Of a DNA stretch of 64,000 bases, positions 19,093 to 36,265 are shown piece by piece. Made by a program: the position numbers and the translations under genes. The DNA comes from CAVXSP01 sp963724645 (GTDB lineage: Bacteria; Acidobacteriota; Vicinamibacteria; Vicinamibacterales; SCN-69-37), in contig CAVRVJ010000006.1 in NCBI GenBank assembly GCA_963724645.1, positions 1 to 64,000 on the forward strand, read 5' to 3'. How positions within the stretch are numbered: position 1 is the stretch's first letter; each line of letters begins with the position of its first letter. The notes beneath the pieces were generated by a model, which was not told the DNA's origin, searched no databases, and was given only the letters and a program-made list of their open reading frames with translations.

Positions 19093-20943
19093 ATGATGCC
19101 GATGCCGTCGCGGGCGATCTGGGCCGTTTTGGTGGGTGCGGTGAACGCCGTCGCGACGATCTTGACCGTGACGCCGGCCGGCGCCACGCGCGCCGGCGCG
19201 GTCCTGGCGATCGCCACGCCGATGGAGGCGCCGCGCTGGGCGATGCTCGAGCGCCAGCTTCTTGCCGCGCACACGCCCGCCTGCCTCGAGTTCTACCGGA
19301 AGTACTACGACGACCGCGGGCGCGTGCAGTGCGTCCTTCGCTGGGGCGCGGACGATGGCCCGGACGACGCGTTTGAAAACTTCGCGGGCTGGCCCGAGCT
19401 GCACGCGCTCGGCGGCGCCGACGAACTGCTCGGCCTGTACCGCAAGGCCCACGAGGGCATGATTCGGCAGTACACCGAGGCGAAGACGACCGAGGTGCCC
19501 GCCGGCCGCGGCGGCATGTACTACAAAGAGTTCAGCGCGCAGGCCGACTGGATGCACCACGGCGAAGGCCTCCGCGTGTTCAACCGGATGGGCCTCTCGG
19601 TGCCCACCGATGCGACCTACGTCGCGCGCACGCGGCGCTTCGCCGGCCTCTACATGGGCGAGGACGCCGGCGCTCCAAACTACGACCCCCAGCGCAAATT
19701 GATCCGCAGCCTCATCAACGGCAGCCGCGGTCCGATGCTTCGCCAAGCGACGCCGATTGACTGGGTCGGCGATCCGATCGACATCGAGCACTTCACGGCG
19801 GGCCACAGCGAACGCAATTTCGCCGAGATGCTCGCGCACTACGCTGAGTACGGAGACGTCGCCGGCGACTCCTTTCTCAATCTCGTGGCGACGACGCTGC
19901 CGCTCGACGCCTACCTCGCGACCGGCGAGCTGAAATACAAGAAGTGGATCGTCGAGTACATGGACGCCTGGATCGATCGGATGAGACAGAACGACTGGGT
20001 CATCCCGAGCTTCGTCGATCTCGATGGACGGATCGGCGGTCCCGCAGGCAAGTGGTGGGGCAACGCGTACGGCTGGGGCTTCAGCCCGGTCAATCCGGTG
20101 ACCGGCCAGCGCGAGAATCGCAATCGCATTCCCCGCGCGCTTGTCGGATTCAACAACGCCCTCTTCGTCACCGGCGATCCGAAGTACGTGGACTCATGGC
20201 GCCGGATGATCGAGTCGGTCAACGCGCACGCCCGCACGGTCAGCGGACGCACGCAATACCCCACGATGTACGGCGCGGACGGCTGGTACGGATGGCAGGC
20301 TCAGCCCTGGAGCGTCGGCGCCTTGGAGGTCTGGTATTGGTCGATGACGTCCGCGGATCGCGACCGCGAGCCCAATGATCCATGGCTCGCGTATCTGAAC
20401 GGGCGGAATCCGCAGTATCCAGAGACGGCGCTGCAGAACGACCTCAAGACCATCGACACCCGTCTTGCGCGCATGCGGCTCGACCACACCACGGCGTCGC
20501 AACGGCTGGCCGACAACATGATGGACTTCAATCCGGCCGCCGTCGATGCATTGATTCGGCTCACGCTCGGCGGCCTGCCGCCGGGCCGCGACGGCGGGCT
20601 GTTGAACGCGCGCGTGCGCTACTTCGATCCTGCGCGCAGGCGCGCTGGCCTGCCGGAGGACGTCAGCGCGCTCGTATCCGCGCTCACGGACACAAGCGCG
20701 ACCGTGACGGTCGTCAACGTGAACAAGAACTCACCGCGGACAGTCGTGCTGCAGGGCGGCGCGTACGGCGAGCATCGAATCGAATCCGTAGAGGCGGGCG
20801 GCCGGCGCGTTGTCGTGGGCGCTCCGAGCTTTACCGTGACGCTCGCGCCCGGCGCCGGTGCGACGCTGACGCTGGCGATGACGCGCTATGCCGAGCGCCC
20901 GACCGTGCGGTTTCCGGCGGCCGTGTCCAAGGGCGGGACGTAA
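19093..20943 (+). CDS. Exported protein of unknown function, probable alpha/alpha toroid
   Basis: An intact frame of 616-624 residues. The ATG at 19093 is preferred over the GTG at 19069. The first about 35 residues are hydrophobic (IWAVLVGAVNAVATILTV), consistent with export. The body is rich in aromatic helices with WGADDGPDDAFENFAGWPEL, GRGGMYYKEFSAQADWMHHG, SFVDLDGRIGGPAGKWWGNA and GADGWYGWQAQPW. The C-terminal about 100 residues look like a beta-sandwich. This plan resembles (alpha/alpha)6 polysaccharide lyases or glucuronyl hydrolases. I do not recognise a named family and give no function. Confidence 0.6.
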   Translation: MMPMPSRAIWAVLVGAVNAVATILTVTPAGATRAGAVLAIATPMEAPRWAMLERQLLAAHTPACLEFYRKYYDDRGRVQCVLRWGADDGPDDAFENFAGWPELHALGGADELLGLYRKAHEGMIRQYTEAKTTEVPAGRGGMYYKEFSAQADWMHHGEGLRVFNRMGLSVPTDATYVARTRRFAGLYMGEDAGAPNYDPQRKLIRSLINGSRGPMLRQATPIDWVGDPIDIEHFTAGHSERNFAEMLAHYAEYGDVAGDSFLNLVATTLPLDAYLATGELKYKKWIVEYMDAWIDRMRQNDWVIPSFVDLDGRIGGPAGKWWGNAYGWGFSPVNPVTGQRENRNRIPRALVGFNNALFVTGDPKYVDSWRRMIESVNAHARTVSGRTQYPTMYGADGWYGWQAQPWSVGALEVWYWSMTSADRDREPNDPWLAYLNGRNPQYPETALQNDLKTIDTRLARMRLDHTTASQRLADNMMDFNPAAVDALIRLTLGGLPPGRDGGLLNARVRYFDPARRRAGLPEDVSALVSALTDTSATVTVVNVNKNSPRTVVLQGGAYGEHRIESVEAGGRRVVVGAPSFTVTLAPGAGATLTLAMTRYAERPTVRFPAAVSKGGT

Positions 20944-21035
20944 GGGAAGGCGCTGGCGGTGTATGCCTTGCCGTCGCTCGCCAAACGCGCCTGACACCTG
21001 ATACTTGTGATGTTAGAGTCGGCGAGGACCGGGAC

Positions 21036-23495
21036 ATGGCGGGACGTGCCCTCGGCGTAGCATTCTTTCTGCTCTGGGCGGCAGCCCTCGCGACGACGAC
21101 CGCCCAGCGAGGCCCCGGGAGCATCGACTACGAGCGCCAGGTGCGCCCGCTCATCGTCGACAACTGCCTCGACTGCCATAGCGCCGACAAACGCAAGGGC
21201 GGGCTGTCGCTCGCCACGTATGCCGACATCCTCGAGGGCGGCAAGGACGGCCCGATCGTCCGGCCCGGGAACGGCGTCGGCAGCCTGATCGTCCATCGGC
21301 TCCAAGGCATCGACGGTGAGCAGATGCCTAAAGATGGCGCGCCGCTTTCCGACGCGGAGGTTTCCGTCATCCGGCGCTGGATCGACGAAGGCGCGCGACC
21401 GACGCCATCGTCTCCCGCCGCGCCGCAGCCCTGGGAAGCGCCGCTTGCGTTGACGCCGCCGGTCCTTCCGGCGGTCGTGTGGCCCGCATGGACCGCGCCT
21501 GCGGATCGGATCGTCGCCGCATACCTTCGCGATCGTCGTGTGGCCGAGCCGTCGCTCGTCGGCGACGCGGTGTTCGCGCGCCGTGTCTATCTCGACATCT
21601 GGGGACTGCTCCCCAGTCCCGAGGAGCTTCAGGCCTTCGTCGCCGATTCAAGGCCGCTCAAGCGCGCGCGGCTGGTCGAGCGGCTGCTCGCCGACAACGA
21701 ACAATACGCGGAGCACTGGATCTCATTCTGGAACGACCTCTTGCGCAACCAGGACGGCGTCAGCTACTACTCGGAGAACAACGGCCGCCGCAGCATCACG
21801 CCGTGGCTGCTGCCCGCGCTGCAGAACAACATGGGCTACGACCGGTTCGTGCGGGAGCTGTTGAGCCCGGCGCCACAGCGCGGCCCCGAAGGTTTCCTCA
21901 TCGGCGTGAACTGGCGCGGCGAGACCAGCGCGGCGGTGCAGCCGTGGATGCAGGCGTCGCAGAACACCGCGCAGCTGTTTCTCGGGATCAACCTCAAGTG
22001 CAACTCGTGCCACGACAGCTTCGTCAGCCGGTGGAAGCTGAAGGACGCGTACGGCCTCGCCAGCTACTTCGCGCCCGAGCCGAGGCTCCAGCTCTACCGG
22101 TGCGACGTCGCGCAGAGCCAGTACGCGGAGCCGTCCTTCCTCTATCCAGAGCTGACACGCGCGCCGGCGTCCACGTCGCTGATCGATCGCCGCGCGGCCG
22201 CAGCGGACATCTTCACAGACCCGCGCAACGGGCGAATGCCGCGCACGGTCGTCAATCGGCTCTGGCAGCGGCTGCTCGGCCACGGCATCGTCGCGAACGC
22301 GGACGAAATGGACGGGCGCCCGTGGAGCCCGTCGCTCCTCGATTGGCTCGCGTCGGACTTCGTCGATCGCGGCTACGACTTGAAGCATCTCATCTCGACC
22401 ATCGTGCTGTCGCGCGCGTACCAAATGCCCTCGGTCGCGCGATCCGCGGAGCCGTCGCCCGCCTCGTACGCCTTTGCCGGCCCGGAGGTCCGCCGCCTGA
22501 CGGCCGAACAGTTCGCGGACGCGATCGGGGGGGTCACGGGCGAGTGGAGCGTGTCCGCGCTGAACATCGCCGGTGCGAGCGCCGCCGCCCCGGCGGCCAC
22601 CAACGGCAGCGATGCGCCGGCCACGGGCCGCTACGTCCGCGAATGGCGCAACATCTCGACCGATCTCACGCGCGCGCTGGGCCGACCGATCCGGGACCAG
22701 GTGACGTCGGTCCGCGCGACGGAGCCGACGACGCCGCAAGCGCTCGAGTTGGTGAACGGCGAGATCCTCACCCGCTGGCTGCAGCTCGGCGCGCGTCGCA
22801 TGCTCGGCGAGCTGGCGCAGGAGCCGCTGAGCCTTTACAACAAGGCGGTGGCCGGCCGAACCGCCCGGCCGGTCGCGTTCGACATCGACGTTTCGCAGGC
22901 GTCGCGGCTCTGGCTGCTGGTGCGCGAACAGGGCTCGAACGTGCCCGCCGCGATCAAGCCCGTCTGGGCACAGGCCGAGTTCGTGACCGCTGCCGGAGCG
23001 CGCACGCCGCTCGAGTCGGTGAGGCCCGAGGACTCAGCCGGCATTCGCGCAGGTACTGGCCCAATCGATCTGCTTGGCGCGAACGTGCCGGCCCTGCGCG
23101 TCTCGAATCCCTCCACCTTGATCTATGACGTTGCCGGACGAGGCTTCTCGCGCCTCCGCGGCACGGTCTGGCTCGAGAACCCGCTCGCCGACATCGGCGC
23201 GACGCTCGATCCGCAGATCCGGTTTTTTGTCTTCACTTCGGCGCCGAACGAGGATCGGCTGCGGCCGCCCCTTCCCGGCACGCCGCTGACGCCGCCGGCG
23301 GCGATGACCTCCGTCGAGTCGGCGGTCGCGCGGACGTTCATGTACCTGCTCGGCCGAGCGCCGACCGCGGCAGAGCGGCGGATCGCGGAAACGGCAGTCC
23401 AGGATTCGGCACGGCCGGGGCATCCGTCAGCGGACGGCCTGGCGGATTTGTTGTGGGCGATTCTGATGAAACCGGAGTTTCAGTTCATCTATTGA
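21036..23495 (+). CDS. DUF1549/DUF1553 secreted protein with cytochrome-c-like domain
   Basis: The ATG at 21036 starts a leader (LGVAFFLLWAAALATTTAQ) and then the planctomycete-type PSCyt1 domain with CLDCHSADKRKGGLSL and GEQMPKDGAPLSDAEV. DUF1549 follows (FARRVYLDIWGLLPSPEEL, HWISFWNDLLRNQDG, KCNSCHDSFVSRW), and then DUF1553 (NRLWQRLLGHGIVANADEMD, LKHLISTIVLSRAYQ, RRLTAEQFADAIG). At 819 residues the protein has the normal size. The family is exported, binds haem and is nearly always paired with a DUF1501 protein, which follows 6 bases later here. Confidence 0.85.
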   Translation: MAGRALGVAFFLLWAAALATTTAQRGPGSIDYERQVRPLIVDNCLDCHSADKRKGGLSLATYADILEGGKDGPIVRPGNGVGSLIVHRLQGIDGEQMPKDGAPLSDAEVSVIRRWIDEGARPTPSSPAAPQPWEAPLALTPPVLPAVVWPAWTAPADRIVAAYLRDRRVAEPSLVGDAVFARRVYLDIWGLLPSPEELQAFVADSRPLKRARLVERLLADNEQYAEHWISFWNDLLRNQDGVSYYSENNGRRSITPWLLPALQNNMGYDRFVRELLSPAPQRGPEGFLIGVNWRGETSAAVQPWMQASQNTAQLFLGINLKCNSCHDSFVSRWKLKDAYGLASYFAPEPRLQLYRCDVAQSQYAEPSFLYPELTRAPASTSLIDRRAAAADIFTDPRNGRMPRTVVNRLWQRLLGHGIVANADEMDGRPWSPSLLDWLASDFVDRGYDLKHLISTIVLSRAYQMPSVARSAEPSPASYAFAGPEVRRLTAEQFADAIGGVTGEWSVSALNIAGASAAAPAATNGSDAPATGRYVREWRNISTDLTRALGRPIRDQVTSVRATEPTTPQALELVNGEILTRWLQLGARRMLGELAQEPLSLYNKAVAGRTARPVAFDIDVSQASRLWLLVREQGSNVPAAIKPVWAQAEFVTAAGARTPLESVRPEDSAGIRAGTGPIDLLGANVPALRVSNPSTLIYDVAGRGFSRLRGTVWLENPLADIGATLDPQIRFFVFTSAPNEDRLRPPLPGTPLTPPAAMTSVESAVARTFMYLLGRAPTAAERRIAETAVQDSARPGHPSADGLADLLWAILMKPEFQFIY

Positions 23496-23501
23496 GGCCG
23501 C

Positions 23502-24941
23502 ATGAACGCTGACGAACGCGCCATCTACACCCGACTGAGCCGCCGCGGCTTCATGGGCGCCACGGCTGGGGCGACGATGGCGGCGCTGGCCGGCACCGAG
23601 CCGGCGCTCCTGCGCGCATCCGCACAGCCGAAGGCGACCGCCGACGCCGTCATCGTGCTCTGGATGGCAGGCGGGATGGCGCAGACAGAGACGTTCGATC
23701 CGAAGCGCTACACGCCGTTCGCGCCAGGGGTGCCGGTCAGCCAGGTGCTCAGCACGTTCCCGGCGATCGACACTGCCGTCGATCACATCAAGTTCACGCA
23801 GGGCCTCGAGAAGATCGGCGCGGTGATGGACAGGGGCGCCGTCATCCGCACGTTCATGGCCGCGGACCTCGGGTTCATTCTGCACTCGCGCCATCAGTAT
23901 CACTGGCACACCGGCTACATCCCGCCGCAGCCGATGGCGATGCCGCACATCGGCGCCGTGATCTCGAGGACGCTCGGCCCGAAGAATCCGGACATGCCCG
24001 CGTTCATCGCGGTCGGGCAGACCATCGAAGGGCCCGGCGAGATCGCGACGCTGAAGGCCTTTCACACCGCGGGCTTCCTTGGCACCGAGCACGGCCCCTT
24101 CCTCGTTGTCGATCCGCAAGACGCCGCGTCGGCCGTTCGCCCGCCCGCCGGGTTGAGCGAAGGCCGCGCGCGCAGCCGCCGCCAGCTGTTCGAGTCGCTG
24201 CTCAAAGCGGATCCCGTGTCTCAGCACGGCAGCGATTACCAGCGGACATCGCTGATCAAAGCGCTCGACTCTGCCGATCGCCTGCTGACCTCGCCATCGG
24301 CGAGGGCGTTCGACCTCTCGCTGGAGCCGAAACGGAGCTACGACGCATACAACACCGGCCGGTTCGGCCAGGGCTGCTTGCTCGCACGGCGCCTCATCGA
24401 AGGCGGTGCGCGGTACGTCGAAGTCACCTCGGAGTACATCCCGTTCGTCTATTGGGACACGCACGAGAACGGCCACGAGCGCGCGAAGGCGATGAAAGCG
24501 CAGATCGACGCGCCGGTCGCGCAGCTCATCAAGGACCTCGACGAGCGCGGCCTGCTGAACCGGACGCTGGTCGTGCTCGCCAGCGAGTTCGGTCGCGATG
24601 CGCTGACCGAGGGCAAGGTGGGCAAGGAAGTCCGAGATCAGGCGATCAACATCCCCGACGTCATGACCGAGCCGCGCCACTACGGCATGCACCGGCACTT
24701 CACTGCGGCCGGATCGATCCTGATGTTCGGCGGCGGCATCAAGCGCGGCCATGTCTACGGCAAGACTGCCGACGAGCGGCCGTGCACGACGATCGAGAAA
24801 TCGATGCCCGTGGAGGATCTTCACGCGACGATGTACCGCGCGCTGGGTATCGCGCCCGATACGGCGTACGTCGCGGAGAAACGGCCGGTCTACGTCACGA
24901 GGGACGGCAAGGGAATCGCGGCGACGGATCTATTCGCGTAG
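23502..24941 (+). CDS. DUF1501 secreted protein (sulfatase/phosphatase-like fold)
   Basis: 479 residues starting at ATG 23502. It has a Tat leader (LSRRGFMGATAGATMAALAG). DUF1501 motifs include AVIVLWMAGGMAQTETFDPK, HQYHWHTGYIPPQPMAM, VVLASEFGRDALTEG and HFTAAGSILMFGGGIKRGHV. The fold is related to alkaline phosphatase/sulfatase, with Asp and His residues that could bind metal, but activity has not been shown for the family. It is the standard operon partner of the DUF1549/DUF1553 protein upstream. Confidence 0.85.
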   Translation: MNADERAIYTRLSRRGFMGATAGATMAALAGTEPALLRASAQPKATADAVIVLWMAGGMAQTETFDPKRYTPFAPGVPVSQVLSTFPAIDTAVDHIKFTQGLEKIGAVMDRGAVIRTFMAADLGFILHSRHQYHWHTGYIPPQPMAMPHIGAVISRTLGPKNPDMPAFIAVGQTIEGPGEIATLKAFHTAGFLGTEHGPFLVVDPQDAASAVRPPAGLSEGRARSRRQLFESLLKADPVSQHGSDYQRTSLIKALDSADRLLTSPSARAFDLSLEPKRSYDAYNTGRFGQGCLLARRLIEGGARYVEVTSEYIPFVYWDTHENGHERAKAMKAQIDAPVAQLIKDLDERGLLNRTLVVLASEFGRDALTEGKVGKEVRDQAINIPDVMTEPRHYGMHRHFTAAGSILMFGGGIKRGHVYGKTADERPCTTIEKSMPVEDLHATMYRALGIAPDTAYVAEKRPVYVTRDGKGIAATDLFA

Positions 24942-24952
24942 CCGGAGCACGT

Positions 24953-26038
24953 ATGGAACCACACACTCGACGTGATTTTCTGAGAGTCGCCGCGGCCGCG
25001 CCGATCCTGGGCCCGGTTCTGCTCGGCATACAGAACAAATCTGGCTCGCGCCCACCGGTCGTCGGCGAGGGCGCCTTCACGTACGAAGCCATTCATGATT
25101 GGGGCGAGCTGCCGCCGCACATCAAGTGGGGCAACACGCACAACATCGTCGAGGATGCGCAAGGGAACATCTACGTGCACCACACCGTGCACGCGTCGAG
25201 CCAGAGTGGCGACACGATGGTCGTGTTCGATCGCCAGGGCAAGTTCATCCGCTCGTGGGGCAAGGAATTTCGCGGCGTCGCCCACGGCATGTGGATCAGG
25301 AAGGAAGGACGCGACGAATTCCTCTACCTGACCGCCAACGCCGCGAGCGCGCGGATGCAACCGCAGCCGGATTTGCCGGCGACGGTCGTGAAGATGACGT
25401 TGAATGGCGAGATCGTCTTCAAGATCACCGGCCCACCCGACATTCAGGAGTACAAGGCGCCACCGGGCGCGACTGCGCCGCCGCCGTACAATCCGACCAA
25501 CATCGCGATTGCGCCAAACGGCGATCTGTACGTGGCCGACGGCTACGGCTCGTACTACATCAATCGCTACGACGCGAAAGGGAAATACCTCGGCACGTTC
25601 GGCGGCCGTGGATCCGATCCTGGTCAGCTCCGCGAACCGCATGGCATCTGGGTGGATACGCGCGGCGGTACGCCGATTGTGACCGTCGCCGACCGGCGCA
25701 ACAACCGGCTGCAACGCTTCACGATGGACGGCAAGCACCTCGATTTCATCGGCGGCTTCCGGCTGCCGTGCCACTTCCACGAGCACAACGGCAACGTCGT
25801 GATCGCCGACCTGCAGGGCCGCGTCACGCTGATGGACAAGACCAACCGGATCGTCGCCCACCTCGGCGACGCGACACCCGCCGGCCCGCCCAATCCTCCG
25901 CGGACGACGACGGATCGGTCAGCGTTCGTGCCGGGCCAGTTCGTCAACCCGCACGGCGCCAACTTCGATCGGAGCGGAAGCATCTTCGTGGCCGAGTGGG
26001 TCGAGATCGGGCGCGTGACGAAGCTGCGGAAGGTGTAG
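24953..26038 (+). CDS. Tat-exported NHL-repeat beta-propeller protein
   Basis: The ATG at 24953 begins MEPHTRRDFLRVAAAAPILG, a twin-arginine leader. The mature protein holds six blade-like repeats such as HNIVEDAQGNIYVHHTV, GVAHGMWIRKEG, NIAIAPNGDLYVADGYGS, RGSDPGQLREPHGIWVDTRG and VADRRNNRLQRFTMDGK. This is the peptidyl-glycine lyase-like NHL arrangement. It lies 11 bases after the DUF1501 gene, so the three are likely one operon of exported proteins. It may bind or modify the same unknown substrate. Confidence 0.8.
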   Translation: MEPHTRRDFLRVAAAAPILGPVLLGIQNKSGSRPPVVGEGAFTYEAIHDWGELPPHIKWGNTHNIVEDAQGNIYVHHTVHASSQSGDTMVVFDRQGKFIRSWGKEFRGVAHGMWIRKEGRDEFLYLTANAASARMQPQPDLPATVVKMTLNGEIVFKITGPPDIQEYKAPPGATAPPPYNPTNIAIAPNGDLYVADGYGSYYINRYDAKGKYLGTFGGRGSDPGQLREPHGIWVDTRGGTPIVTVADRRNNRLQRFTMDGKHLDFIGGFRLPCHFHEHNGNVVIADLQGRVTLMDKTNRIVAHLGDATPAGPPNPPRTTTDRSAFVPGQFVNPHGANFDRSGSIFVAEWVEIGRVTKLRKV

Positions 26039-26221
26039 GACAGGAGACCATCCTCATTTTCCGCGCAACTTCGCGACCGTGCCGTCCACGCCGTGGGGCG
26101 GCTGCTCGTGCGCGAACTGATCGTCGTCGTGCACGGCCTGCCGACCCCTTGCGCGCACTCGCGGGGACCCTTTGATCTCCCGCTCCGTTCGCGCGGCTCT
26201 CGGCGCAGCGCGCCGTACAAA

Positions 26222-26249
26222 CGAAGGGCCGGCTGATGCCGGCCCTTCG
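26222..26249 (-). terminator. Strong hairpin downstream of rpoC, probable terminator
   Basis: A perfect 12-bp stem (CGAAGGGCCGGC facing GCCGGCCCTTCG) with a 4-base loop lies between the convergent ends of the NHL gene and rpoC. On the minus strand it is followed by TTTG, a weak U tract. It probably ends the rpoBC transcript and may work in both directions. Confidence 0.6.
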
Positions 26250-26261
26250 CGTCTTCGCTCC

Positions 26262-26298
26262 GGGGTCAGTCCCGGCTTGCCAATCGGGGACAGACCCC
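26262..26298. repeat. REP-like imperfect inverted repeat (GGGGTC/GACCCC type)
   Basis: GGGGTCAGTCCC faces GGGGACAGACCCC across a 12-base spacer, five bases after the rpoC stop. The core resembles the RAYT-associated REP-like palindromes that many Acidobacteriota carry, from memory. Part of the same core (GATCGGGGACAG) recurs inside the large inverted repeat near 45 kb. Confidence 0.5.
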
Positions 26299-26302
26299 TC
26301 CG

Positions 26303-30515
<4,213 letters not shown>

Positions 30516-30526
30516 CTGTTATTTGA

Positions 30527-30574
30527 TCCTCGTCATCTTTGATTAGTGCGCTTGGGGCCCCACCCCCAAGCGCT
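30527..30574 (-). promoter_or_regulatory. Structured leader of rpoC (hairpin plus conserved linker)
   Basis: On the minus strand a perfect 10-bp stem (GCGCTTGGGG/CCCCAAGCGC) with loop GTGGGG at 30573-30548 is followed by AATCAAAGATGACGAGGA, which contains the Shine-Dalgarno-like GAGGA. The same loop and linker occur before rplY at 54302-54254, with a stem that differs in sequence but still pairs. Confidence 0.55.
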
Positions 30575-30601
30575 CCGGGCTGCGGTGCTCGAAGACTCGG
30601 C

Positions 30602-34924
<4,323 letters not shown>

Positions 34925-35060
34925 TTATGACCCTCGGGCGCTGAACGCGGGCGGCGCCACTCGACAGTCGGGGCGCCCTGAGCTCGCCAACGGACGGAAA
35001 CGCCGCGCCAAATGATTCAGACCGCCGGCCCCCGGCCGGCGGTTTGCGAGACCAAAACGG

Positions 35061-35172
35061 GCCTCGGGCCCCTGGCCCAGGCCCAAGTTTCAGAACACAG
35101 GCCACTGCCCCTCAGGCAGGCGCTCGTGCCGTGAACTCCTGCTGGGGCCTGGGGCCGTTGGCCTGAGGCCTG
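35061..35172. repeat. 7-bp-period inverted array between rplL and rpoB
   Basis: Left arm 35061-35087 (GGCCTCGGGCCCCTGGCCCA...) and right arm 35143-35170 (GGGGCCT, GGGGCCG, TTGGCCT, GAGGCCT units) are imperfect inverted copies. The right arm shows a clear 7-base period and ends at the rplL stop. The rest of the 248-base gap 34925-35172 holds no gene. Confidence 0.6.
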
Positions 35173-35561
35173 TTACTTGATCTCGACCTTGGCGCCGGCC
35201 TCTTCGAACTTCTTCTTGATGGCCGCGGCCTCGTCCTTGTTGACACCCTCCTTGATCGGCTTCGGCGCCGACTCGACGAGGTCCTTGGCTTCCTTCAGGC
35301 CCAGGCTCGTGACCTCGCGCACGACTTTGATCACGTTGATCTTGTTGCCGCCGATGTCGGTGAGGGTCACCGTGAACTCGGTCTTCTCTTCGGCCGGCGC
35401 CGCCGCGCCGCCGCCGCCGCCGCGCCCGGCATGGCCATCGGCATCGCCGCGGCCGCCGACACGCCGAGCTCCTGCTCCAGCGTCTTGACAAGCTGCGACA
35501 GCTCGAGCACCGAGATCCCCTTGATGTAGTCCACCACCTGCTGCTGCGTCACTTCGGCCAT
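35173..35561 (-). CDS. rplL: Ribosomal protein bL12 (L7/L12), one frameshift
   Basis: The ATG at 35561 has GAGGAG upstream. The N-terminal dimerisation domain reads VVDYIKGISVLELSQLVKTL. The Ala/Gly hinge contains a one-base loss near 35405. The C-terminal domain resumes with EEKTEFTVTLTDIGGNKINV and ends EEAGAKVEIK. Corrected length is about 129 residues, normal for bL12. It forms the ribosomal stalk with L10 and recruits elongation factors such as the EF-Tu encoded in the same operon. Confidence 0.9.
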
Positions 35562-35584
35562 TGTTCTCTCCTCGAAAAACCGTG

Positions 35585-36158
35585 TCAAACTTCGAACTCT
35601 TCGAAGTTCAGAAGTCCTCGACGTTGACTCCGGTCTCGCTGCTTCTTCTTTTCCGCCTGCGTCAGCACGTTCATCAAATCCCTCGGCACAGCCGACAGCA
35701 CGGTCACCAGCTGCTGCATCGGCGCCTGCAGCACGAACAGCAACTTGGCGCACAGCTCCGGCTTGCCGGGCAGGTTGGCCAGGTCGGCGACCGCGGCGGG
35801 CGCGACCGTCCTGCCCTGCACGATCGCCGCCTTGATGCTCATCGTCGGCGCCGACTTGGCAAAAGTCGTCAGCGCCTTGGCCATCGCCACCGGATCCTTG
35901 GCCGTGAAGACGACCGCGGTCGGACCGGCGAAGTGCGCATCGAGCGCGGCGATGGACGTGCCGGCGGCCGCCCGCTTCGCCAACGGTGTTCTTGACGACG
36001 CGATAGCTCGCGCCGGCGGCGCGCACCTGCCGCCGCAATTCGGTGACCTGCGGCACGCTGACGCCGCGGTAGTCGACGAGGATCGCGGTGTCGGCCTGGC
36101 GGAACATCGCCTCGAGCTCGGCCTGCTCGGTTTCTTTCTCCGCTTTACTGACTGCCAT
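35585..36158 (-). CDS. rplJ: Ribosomal protein uL10 (one frameshift)
   Basis: It starts MAVSKAEKETEQAELEAMFR with VDYRGVSVPQVTELRRQVRA, the RNA-binding part of L10. One extra G near 35985 shifts the frame. The correct frame then reads KNTLAKRAAAGTSIAALDAH, GPTAVVFTAKDPVAMAKALT and LFVLQAPMQQLVTVLSAVPR. The last residues (NFEEFEV) are encoded by a period-7 array, so the natural C-terminus may differ. L10 anchors bL12 and in many bacteria represses its own operon by binding its leader. The leader here is occupied by another array. Confidence 0.9.
35586..35617. repeat. 7-bp-period array at the rplJ 3' end
   Basis: Units AAACTTC and GAACTCT are followed by their complements. ACTTCGAA (35589-35596) pairs perfectly with TTCGAAGT (35600-35607) over a 3-base loop. 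The array overlaps the rplJ stop codon and its last codons. Confidence 0.55.
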
Positions 36159-36173
36159 GATCCTGAATCCTTG

Positions 36174-36265
36174 TAGGCACTAGGCACTTGGCACTAGGCC
36201 CCAGCAACGCTTTTGTGACCGAGCCGGCAGTCTACGAATGCCCGTGCCCAGTCCCGGTGCCTATT
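36174..36265. repeat. 7-bp-period inverted array between rplA and rplJ
   Basis: Left arm 36174-36200 has AGGCACT, AGGCACT, TGGCACT, AGGCC units. Right arm 36240-36265 has GCCCGTG, CCCAGTC, CCGGTGC units and is its imperfect inverted copy. It spans the whole spacer and touches the rplA stop. It occupies the place of the L10 leader. Confidence 0.65.

Noticed and set aside
20382..21035. Upstream extension of the DUF1549/DUF1553 frame
   Set aside because: It overlaps the preceding intact gene in another frame. The signal peptide at 21036 marks the real start.
1..26038. Prophage or integrative element
   Set aside because: No integrase, transposase, phage structural gene or att-like direct repeat was seen. 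The decay is scattered.
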